Positions 1-5,604 of a DNA stretch of 9,503 bases are shown here, in pieces. The notes beneath the pieces are model-generated. The model searched no databases and had not been told where the DNA came from. It saw only the letters and a program-made list of their open reading frames with translations. Every line of letters begins with the position of its first letter. The first letter of the stretch is position 1. The position numbers and the translations under genes were made by a program. Origin of the DNA: Candidatus Mediterraneibacter stercorigallinarum (GTDB taxonomy: Bacteria; Bacillota; Clostridia; Lachnospirales; Lachnospiraceae); the NCBI GenBank assembly GCA_019116185.1, contig DXCD01000133.1, positions 1-9,503 of the forward strand, given 5' to 3'.

Positions 1-567
1 GTGTGTGATTCGGTGAACTATATCACCGAGCCTGAAGAGCTGCGGGAGGTGTTCTGCCTGGTAAATAATTATCTGGATCCGGGCGGCATTTTTCTTTTTG
101 ACTTTAATACGGAATATAAATACCGGGGAGTTATGGGAGACTGCACCATCGCAGAGGACAGGGGAGACTGCAGTTTCATATGGGATAACTGTTATTATGA
201 AGAAGAGCGGATCAATGAATATGACCTGACGCTTTTTATCAGGGAAGGCGCGGGATCAGGACGGAATGAAAGCGCGGAAGAAGAACGGGAAGAAAGCCGG
301 GAAGAAGATCAGGCGGAAAACCGGGAAGGAAATCAGGCGGAAAACCGGGAAGGAAACGGCGCGCTGTACCGGAAATATTGTGAAACTCATTTTCAGAGAG
401 GGTATACTCTGGAGGAGATCCGGGAATTGATAAACAGTGCGGGGCTTGTCTTTGAGGCGGCGCATGACATGGAAACTCATGGGGAAGCCACGGAGACGAG
501 CGAACGGATCTGTGTTATTGCCCGGGAGAACGGGAAAATGAATAAGAGAGACGGACAGGAGATTTAA
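1..567 (+). CDS. Class I SAM-dependent methyltransferase, 3' part (5' end outside window)
   Basis: The 188 codons visible read as the C-terminal two thirds of a small Rossmann-fold methyltransferase. The segment CDSVNYI at residues 2-8, followed by LDPGGIFLFDFN at about 26-37, matches the strand-4/strand-5 region of this family (the usual form is 'cDSiNYi ... L.pGG.f.FDfn'). The end has HFQRGYTLEEIRELINSAGL (about 131-150) and a final SERICVIAREN strand, both typical of its C-terminus. The SAM-binding glycine motif would lie upstream, so the GTG at base 1 is almost certainly an internal valine and not the start. Residues 83-121 are an unusual Glu/Arg/Asn-rich insertion with two perfect copies of QAENREGN. 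The substrate is unknown. The gene ends 4 bases before hslO and is probably co-transcribed with it. The family call is fairly safe; a specific function cannot be given. Confidence 0.8.
   Translation: MCDSVNYITEPEELREVFCLVNNYLDPGGIFLFDFNTEYKYRGVMGDCTIAEDRGDCSFIWDNCYYEEERINEYDLTLFIREGAGSGRNESAEEEREESREEDQAENREGNQAENREGNGALYRKYCETHFQRGYTLEEIRELINSAGLVFEAAHDMETHGEATETSERICVIARENGKMNKRDGQEI
308..355 (+). repeat. Two perfect 24-bp tandem repeats inside the methyltransferase gene
   Basis: Bases 308-331 and 332-355 are identical 24-mers (beginning ATCAGGCGGA and ending CGGGAAGGAA). The unit is a multiple of three, so the frame is kept and each copy encodes the same eight residues, QAENREGN. Upstream bases 275-307 look like degenerate versions of the same purine-rich unit (GAACGGGAAGAAAGCCGGGAAGAAG), suggesting older rounds of expansion. 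This is a coding minisatellite, likely made by slippage. Confidence 0.9.
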
Positions 568-571
568 GAAT

Positions 572-1447
572 ATGAATGATTATATTGTAAGAGCAGCGGC
601 GGCAAACACGCAGATCCGTGCATTTGCGGCAGTGACAACGAACCTTGTGGAAGAGGCGAGACAGCGTCATGGGACGAGCCCGGTGGCAACGGCAGCCCTC
701 GGCCGGCTTCTGACCGGCGGGGTGATGATGGGGAGCATGATGAAGAATCCTACGGATATGCTGACGATCCAGATCAAATGTTCCGGTCCTATCGGCGGGC
801 TGACAGTGACGGCTGACAGCCAGGGAGAGGTGAAAGGATATGTCCATAATCCGGATGTGATCCTGCCTCCGAAGAACGGTAAACTGGATGTGGGCGGAGC
901 GCTTGGCCAGGGTGTTATGACCGTGATCAAGGACATGGGGTTAAAAGAGCCTTATTCCGGGCAGACAATCCTTCAGACAGGAGAGATCGCAGAAGACCTG
1001 ACGTATTATTTCGCTACGTCAGAGCAGGTGCCGTCATCCGTGGGACTGGGAGTGCTCATGGAAAAGAACAATACAGTGCGGTGCGCGGGCGGATTCATTG
1101 TGCAGGTAATGCCGTTTATTGAGGATGAAGTGCTGAATAGGCTGGAGCACAATATCCAGAACATTCAGTCCGTCACGTCCATGCTGGACAACGGGCATAC
1201 GCCGGAGGAAATGCTTTCTCAGGTGCTGGAAGGACTGGACCTGGAGATCACGGATACCATGCCGGCAAAGTTTTACTGCAACTGTTCAAAAGAACGGATC
1301 GAGAAGGCGATCATCAGTATTGGAAAGAAGGACATTCAGTCCATGATCGATGACGGAGAAGACATTGAAGTAAAATGTCATTTCTGCAATACAGCGTATA
1401 ATTACACAGTAGATGAGCTGAAAGAACTGTTAAAGAAGAGCAGGTGA
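572..1447 (+). CDS. hslO: Hsp33 redox-regulated molecular chaperone
   Basis: This 291-residue protein has the normal Hsp33 length and layout. The N-terminal part (about 1-230, starting DYIVRAAAANTQIRAFAAVTT) is the substrate-binding core with the family's GRLLTGGVMMG and IKCSGPIGGL segments. The C-terminal redox switch has the four zinc ligands in CxC-X30-CxxC spacing: Cys236, Cys238, Cys269 and Cys272. In the family these cysteines hold zinc when reduced; oxidation by peroxide or hypochlorite forms disulfides, releases zinc and unfolds the linker, turning the cytosolic protein into an ATP-independent holdase. All four ligands are present, so the switch should work. The ATG at 572 is preceded by AGGAG at 557-561 and lies 4 bases after the methyltransferase stop, which suggests co-transcription. 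nadE follows after 51 bases. Confidence 0.97.
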   Translation: MNDYIVRAAAANTQIRAFAAVTTNLVEEARQRHGTSPVATAALGRLLTGGVMMGSMMKNPTDMLTIQIKCSGPIGGLTVTADSQGEVKGYVHNPDVILPPKNGKLDVGGALGQGVMTVIKDMGLKEPYSGQTILQTGEIAEDLTYYFATSEQVPSSVGLGVLMEKNNTVRCAGGFIVQVMPFIEDEVLNRLEHNIQNIQSVTSMLDNGHTPEEMLSQVLEGLDLEITDTMPAKFYCNCSKERIEKAIISIGKKDIQSMIDDGEDIEVKCHFCNTAYNYTVDELKELLKKSR

Positions 1448-1498
1448 GAAATCCCGGCGGCAGAGCGGGAAAGATCCTGACAGAGAGGTGGAGAGAAG

Positions 1499-3415
1499 AT
1501 GAGACATGGATTTGTGAAGGTTGCGGCAGCCACGCCGGATATCCGGGTGGCAGATGTGGAATTTAATACGGGAAAAATATGCGAGGCGATTGGAAAAGCC
1601 TGCGAGATGAGGGCGAAGATCATCGCTTTTCCGGAGCTGTGTGTGACAGGCTATACATGCGGCGATCTGTTTACGCAGGACGCGCTTCTTGAGGCGGCGC
1701 ACGATGCTCTGCTGAGGATTGCGGAGTATACGGCAGACAAAGACATCCTTGCCTTTGTGGGAACGCCGCTCCCTGTCAGGGGGAAGCTCTACAATGTGGC
1801 GGCGGCGATGAACCGGGGGAAGATCATCGGCTTTACGACCAAGACGTTTCTGCCCAATTATGCGGAATTTTATGAGATGCGGCAGTTTACTCCGGGACCG
1901 GACCAGGCAGGATATATTTTGTTCGAGGGGGAACAGATCCCGTTCGGACCGCAGCTCCTGTTCGAGGCTGAGGGCGTGGAGGAGCTGATCGTGTCAGCAG
2001 AGATCTGCGAGGACGTGTGGTCTCCCGTACCGCCCAGCATACAGGCTGCGATTGAAGGCGCAACTGTGATTGTCAACTGCTCTGCAAGTGATGAGACCAT
2101 TGGAAAAGACACGTATCGGAGGGAACTGATCTCAGGCCAGTCCGCCCGCCTGATCGCGGGATATGTGTATGCAAATGCCGGAGAAGGAGAGTCCACTACG
2201 GACGTGGTATTTGGCGGTCACAATATTATCGCGGAGAACGGGGCTGTATTAAAAGAAGCACGTAGATACCAGAATGAGATCATTTACTCTGAGTTAGACC
2301 TGAAGCGCATCGTAAGTGAACGGCGTAAAAACACGACATTCCAGGCAGATCCTGACGGGAAGCTGCTGCGCGTGCCGTTTACGGTGGGGAAAGAAGACGT
2401 GAAGCTTACAAGAGTATTCCCGAAGAAGCCGTTTGTCCCGTCTGATGAGAGAGCGCGCGCGGAACGGTGCGAGGAGATCTTGACCATTCAGGCAATGGGG
2501 CTGAAAAAGCGGCTTGCGCATACTCATTCAAAGACCGCTGTGGTCGGCATTTCCGGCGGGCTTGATTCCACGCTGGCGCTCCTTGTGACAGCGCGGGCAT
2601 TTGATATGCTCGGAAGGGATAAGAAGGACATTATCGCTGTGACCATGCCCTGCTTCGGGACAACGGACAGGACGTACCAGAATGCCTGCGAGATGTCTAA
2701 AAAGACAGGGGCAACGCTGAAAGAGGTTCCCATCGCCGGGGCAGTGAACGTGCACTTCAGGGATATCGGGCAGGACCCGGAGAATCATGACGTGACTTAT
2801 GAAAACGCGCAGGCAAGAGAGCGCACCCAGGTGCTTATGGATATTGCCAACCGAACCGGCGGCATGGTGATCGGAACCGGGGATATGTCGGAGCTGGCGC
2901 TCGGGTGGGCGACCTACAACGGGGATCATATGTCCATGTACGGCGTCAATGCCTCTGTGCCGAAGACACTGGTCCGCCATCTTGTGAAATACGCGGCGGA
3001 CGAGACCACGGATGAAGAACTGAAAAATGTGCTCTACGATGTGCTGGCCACTCCGGTGAGCCCGGAGCTGCTCCCGCCCAAAGACGGCGATATCGCGCAG
3101 AAGACGGAAGATCTGGTAGGGCCTTACGAACTGCATGATTTCTTCCTGTACTATATGCTCCGCTTCGGATATGAGCCGGGCAAGATATTCCGGCTGGCGG
3201 AGACTGCATTTGCAGGAGACTATGACAGGGAGACAATCCTGAAATGGCTGAAGACATTCTGCCGCAGATTTTTCTCCCAGCAGTTCAAGAGATCCTGCCT
3301 GCCGGACGGACCGAAGGTGGGTACAGTGGCGCTTTCGCCCAGAGGAGACTGGAGGATGCCAAGCGATGCCTGCGCAGCGGTGTGGATGAAAGAGCTGGAT
3401 GAGATCCGGGCGTAA
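1499..3415 (+). CDS. nadE: Glutamine-dependent NAD+ synthetase
   Basis: This cytosolic enzyme catalyses the last step of NAD+ synthesis: ATP-dependent amidation of nicotinic acid adenine dinucleotide with nitrogen from glutamine. At 638 residues it is the long two-domain form. The N-terminal CN-hydrolase (glutaminase) domain, about 1-280, shows the catalytic triad Glu46 (in FPELCVTGY), Lys115 (in TKTFLPNY) and Cys170 (in AEICEDVW). The C-terminal synthetase domain has the pyrophosphate-binding loop SGGLDS at 352-357, TGDMSELALGW further on, and the closing PKVGTVALSPRGDWRMPSDA region. Domains look intact, so it need not rely on free ammonia. AGGTGGAG at 1486-1493 sits 5 bases before the ATG and fixes the start. 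It lies 51 bases after hslO and 35 before the MoeA-like gene, probably in one operon. Confidence 0.98.
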   Translation: MRHGFVKVAAATPDIRVADVEFNTGKICEAIGKACEMRAKIIAFPELCVTGYTCGDLFTQDALLEAAHDALLRIAEYTADKDILAFVGTPLPVRGKLYNVAAAMNRGKIIGFTTKTFLPNYAEFYEMRQFTPGPDQAGYILFEGEQIPFGPQLLFEAEGVEELIVSAEICEDVWSPVPPSIQAAIEGATVIVNCSASDETIGKDTYRRELISGQSARLIAGYVYANAGEGESTTDVVFGGHNIIAENGAVLKEARRYQNEIIYSELDLKRIVSERRKNTTFQADPDGKLLRVPFTVGKEDVKLTRVFPKKPFVPSDERARAERCEEILTIQAMGLKKRLAHTHSKTAVVGISGGLDSTLALLVTARAFDMLGRDKKDIIAVTMPCFGTTDRTYQNACEMSKKTGATLKEVPIAGAVNVHFRDIGQDPENHDVTYENAQARERTQVLMDIANRTGGMVIGTGDMSELALGWATYNGDHMSMYGVNASVPKTLVRHLVKYAADETTDEELKNVLYDVLATPVSPELLPPKDGDIAQKTEDLVGPYELHDFFLYYMLRFGYEPGKIFRLAETAFAGDYDRETILKWLKTFCRRFFSQQFKRSCLPDGPKVGTVALSPRGDWRMPSDACAAVWMKELDEIRA

Positions 3416-3450
3416 CAGTTAATTGTCAGAAAGAACGGAGGAGGAGACAG

Positions 3451-4506
3451 ATGAAACTGATCAGGACAGAAGATGCAGTCGGAAGCGTGCTGTGCCATGA
3501 CATTACCCAGATCATACCGGGGGTGGTCAAGGACGCGGTCTTCCGGAAAGGCCATGTAGTGACAGTAGAAGATATTCCGGTCCTTCTCTCTGTGGGAAAG
3601 GAGCATCTCTACGTGTGGGAGAAGCAGGAAGGGATGCTCCATGAGAATGACGCTGCGGAGATCCTCCGTCAGGTCTGCCAGGGCGCGTTTATGCATGCGT
3701 CTGAGCCGAAGGAAGGAAAGATTGAACTGACCGCGGAGGCAGACGGGCTTCTGAAGATTGACAGGGAGAAATTAAATGCAGTGAACGGGATGGGGCAGAT
3801 GGTGCTTGCTTCCCGGCATGGAGATTTCCCGGTGAGAAAAGGCGACAAGATCGTGGGGATGCGCGTTGTTCCGCTTGTGATCGAAGAAGAAAAAATGAAC
3901 CGGGTGAAAGAAATCTGCGGAAATGAGCCGATCTTCCGGCTGATGCCCTTCCGGAAGATGAAAGCCGGGATCGTGACGACCGGGAGCGAGGTGTATCACG
4001 GGCGCATTGAGGATAAGTTCACCCCTGTAGTCAAGGGAAAACTGGAAGAATACGGCGTGGAAGTGCTGGGTAATACGCTGTGTGACGACAAGCCGGAGAT
4101 GGTCACAGAAGCGATCAGCGCCTGGATCGGGAAAGGCGCTGATATGGTCGTGTGTACCGGCGGAATGAGCGTGGACCCGGATGACCGGACACCTCTTGCC
4201 ATCCGGAATGCATCAGACGAAGTGATCACATACGGAGCGCCCGTGCTGCCGGGTGCCATGTTCATGCTGGCGTATAAACACAGGACGCCGGAAGAGCTGG
4301 AGGAGAAGAAGCATCGAGACAGTATTCCGGTCATGGGGCTGCCCGGGTGCGTGATGTACGCGAAACGGACAATCTTTGATCTTGTACTGCCGCGGATCGT
4401 GGCGGGAGAGAAGCTGCGAGGGGATGATTTCTCTGTGCTGGGAGAAGGCGGATTGTGCCTGAACTGTCCGGTGTGTACATTCCCGAACTGCGGGTTCGGG
4501 AAATAG
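3451..4506 (+). CDS. MoeA-like molybdopterin-binding domain protein with four-cysteine tail
   Basis: The 351-residue protein resembles MoeA but is shorter than the usual ~400 residues. The N-terminal part (1-165) has a MoeA-like opening, DAVGSVLCHDIT and FRKGHVV. From Lys171 runs a MoCF/molybdopterin-binding domain (Pfam PF00994 type): AGIVTTGSEVYHG, then DMVVCTGGMSVDPDDRTPLA at 231-250, then VMGLPGCVMYAKRTIFD. The usual GGxSxGxxD loop of MoeA reads GGMSVDPDD. The C-terminus adds Cys336, 339, 342 and 347, which could bind a metal or iron-sulfur cluster (inference). Such proteins are known in clostridia, often near molybdenum hydroxylase genes, but no other molybdenum gene is in this window. 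The role is probably molybdenum cofactor handling, exact reaction unknown. GGAGG at 3437-3441 supports the start. It is likely the last gene of the unit beginning upstream of the methyltransferase. Confidence 0.82.
   Translation: MKLIRTEDAVGSVLCHDITQIIPGVVKDAVFRKGHVVTVEDIPVLLSVGKEHLYVWEKQEGMLHENDAAEILRQVCQGAFMHASEPKEGKIELTAEADGLLKIDREKLNAVNGMGQMVLASRHGDFPVRKGDKIVGMRVVPLVIEEEKMNRVKEICGNEPIFRLMPFRKMKAGIVTTGSEVYHGRIEDKFTPVVKGKLEEYGVEVLGNTLCDDKPEMVTEAISAWIGKGADMVVCTGGMSVDPDDRTPLAIRNASDEVITYGAPVLPGAMFMLAYKHRTPEELEEKKHRDSIPVMGLPGCVMYAKRTIFDLVLPRIVAGEKLRGDDFSVLGEGGLCLNCPVCTFPNCGFGK
4480..4502. other. Perfect 9-bp hairpin at the end of the MoeA-like gene
   Basis: TTCCCGAAC (4480-4488) and GTTCGGGAA (4494-4502) are exact reverse complements around a 5-base loop, TGCGG. 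The stem overlaps the last codons of the MoeA-like gene and stops just before its TAG. It lies between two converging genes whose stop codons are only 15 bases apart (4507-4521). No run of T follows on either strand, so it is not a textbook intrinsic terminator, but the position suits a bidirectional 3'-end or RNA-stabilising element. Confidence 0.6.
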
Positions 4507-4521
4507 AGAGCGTGTAAAATA

Positions 4522-5424
4522 TTATACCTCTGTTTTGCTCTCGGGCACCTGCATGTACCGCCACCTTCCCGGCGACTGCCCGTACTTCCGTTTAAAGATA
4601 CGGTTGAAATAGGACAGATTGTCAAATCCGCTGAGTTCCGCAATCTCGATGACCGGGGCGTCCGACGACCGGAGCAGGCGTTCGGACATTGTAAGACGGT
4701 AATCATTCAGATACTCGATGAAGCCCACGCCCATGTGTGCTTTAAAAAATTTCATAAAGTGGGACTTGCTGTAATATGTCAGCGCCGCCATGTTATCAAT
4801 GGTGATGTGTTCGGCATAGTGTTCTTCTACATATTTCAAAATGGTCTTCATTTTTTCAAGGGACTTCGTCTGGGAGGCAGACGCGGTCTCTTTTTTCTGC
4901 CTGTTGGAGATGAGCAGGAAAAAGAACTGGAACAAATGTCCTTTGATGGCGAGCTGATATCCGTCCGGCCGGGTCGCGCAGAGAAGATCAATCTGGCGGA
5001 TACATTCTGATGCGGGCTGATACCAGGAGAGGGCGGATGTCAGGTAAGTTACAGAGGGAATCTGCCCTTCCATGAGCGGCGTAATAAACTGGATGGCGCA
5101 CAGGTCATCTTTGCCTGAGATCAGAAGATCAGGCTTAAAAATGATATTTTCGTACTCCATTACATGATTAGCGTCCTGCTCGATAGAATGGAGCTGTCCG
5201 GGACGGATGAGGACGATATCCCCGGAGGTGACCGCTTTTTTCTGAAAATCCGAGGACACGATGCCGCGCCCTTTTTTGATGACGATCAGTTCCGCTTCGG
5301 AATGCCAGTGAAGGGGCACTCCGGGAAAATCCCGGGGAATGGAGCACAGATAAGTATTATAGGGAAAATCCGCAGTAGTGTGGGATTTGGTCTCGTGGTA
5401 ATTCTGGTATTCGCTGATATTCAT
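4522..5424 (-). CDS. AraC-family transcriptional regulator (cupin sensor plus double HTH)
   Basis: With the start at 5424 the protein has 300 residues, the normal size for this class. The N-terminal AraC-type cupin (about 15-110) contains LHWHSEAELIVIKKG near residues 38-52 and DIVLIRPGQLHSIE, the sugar-sensing fold of the family. The C-terminal DNA-binding domain (about 195-290) has two helix-turn-helix units: one around ITIDNMAALTYYSKSHFMKFF, the other ending in the family signature IAELSGFDNLSYFNRIFKRKYGQSP. The reading frame stays open to 5505, but CACCT at 5433-5437 (AGGTG on the coding strand) lies 8 bases before the ATG at 5424, so the extra 27 hydrophobic residues are upstream DNA. 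It diverges from glgP-malQ, so it probably senses an alpha-glucan sugar or related signal and controls that pair; this is an inference from position. Confidence 0.93.
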   Translation of the reverse strand: MNISEYQNYHETKSHTTADFPYNTYLCSIPRDFPGVPLHWHSEAELIVIKKGRGIVSSDFQKKAVTSGDIVLIRPGQLHSIEQDANHVMEYENIIFKPDLLISGKDDLCAIQFITPLMEGQIPSVTYLTSALSWYQPASECIRQIDLLCATRPDGYQLAIKGHLFQFFFLLISNRQKKETASASQTKSLEKMKTILKYVEEHYAEHITIDNMAALTYYSKSHFMKFFKAHMGVGFIEYLNDYRLTMSERLLRSSDAPVIEIAELSGFDNLSYFNRIFKRKYGQSPGRWRYMQVPESKTEV

Positions 5425-5456
5425 AGAAGTATCACCTCGCTGCTTTATTTGATAGT

Positions 5457-5486
5457 ATTGTACAATGAAAGGGAAGAATATTGCAA
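5457..5486 (-). promoter_or_regulatory. Predicted promoter of the AraC-family gene
   Basis: On the minus strand, TTGCAA (5486-5481) and TACAAT (5462-5457) are separated by 18 bases and resemble sigma-A -35 and -10 boxes. Transcription would begin near 5450, giving a leader of about 26 bases with the AGGTG ribosome site. The -35 hexamer is palindromic and also fits the opposite promoter. Confidence 0.5.
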
Positions 5487-5510
5487 GAAATATCCGCAGA
5501 AACATATTAT
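5481..5510 (+). promoter_or_regulatory. Predicted promoter of glgP-malQ
   Basis: TTGCAA at 5481-5486 and TATTAT at 5505-5510 are 18 bases apart, giving an acceptable sigma-A promoter. An overlapping TATACT at 5508-5513 is a better -10 by itself but has no good -35 at normal distance, which would fit an activator-dependent promoter. Transcription would start near 5517, leaving a leader of nearly 90 bases before glgP. Confidence 0.45.
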
Positions 5511-5525
5511 ACTGCTAAGCAGAGG

Positions 5526-5566
5526 TTGCAGTTCATACCATGTTCATAAGGAGACGTGAACTGTAA
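5526..5566 (+). promoter_or_regulatory. Direct and inverted repeats in the glgP leader (candidate operator or RNA hairpin)
   Basis: GTTCATA occurs at 5531-5537 and again at 5542-5548, 11 bases apart, about one helical turn. In addition TTGCAGTTCA (5526-5535) pairs with TGAACTGTAA (5557-5566), ten pairs with one G-U, around a 21-base loop. Direct half-sites on one helix face suit an AraC-type protein; the inverted repeat would also form a hairpin in the transcript. The second GTTCA could pair with the same TGAAC in a weaker alternative stem. The function is inferred, not shown. Confidence 0.45.
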
Positions 5567-5604
5567 TAGTCGATATAGAAATGATGTTTCGAAAGGAGAA
5601 TATC

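Noticed and set aside
1..3. GTG at base 1 as the true start of the methyltransferase
   Set aside because: It falls within the conserved strand-4 segment and the SAM-binding motif would be missing, so the gene must begin upstream of the window.
256..480. Phe/Pro-rich repetitive frame antisense to the methyltransferase
   Set aside because: Its repeats are only the reverse complement of the purine-rich coding repeat at 308-355.
1452..1470. Small inverted repeat (TCCCG/CGGGA) between hslO and nadE
   Set aside because: The stem has five pairs with a 9-base loop and no T-run; it is too weak to call a terminator or regulatory element.
2528..3136. 202-codon open frame antisense to nadE
   Set aside because: It is a shadow of the NadE synthetase domain, rich in His, Arg and Pro as expected for reversed codons, with no recognisable domain.
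5425..5505. N-terminal extension of the AraC-type protein with a hydrophobic, signal-like segment
   Set aside because: The open frame runs on by chance through the intergenic promoter region. A good ribosome site (AGGTG on the coding strand) stands just before the ATG at 5424, and the predicted promoter -10 lies inside the extension.
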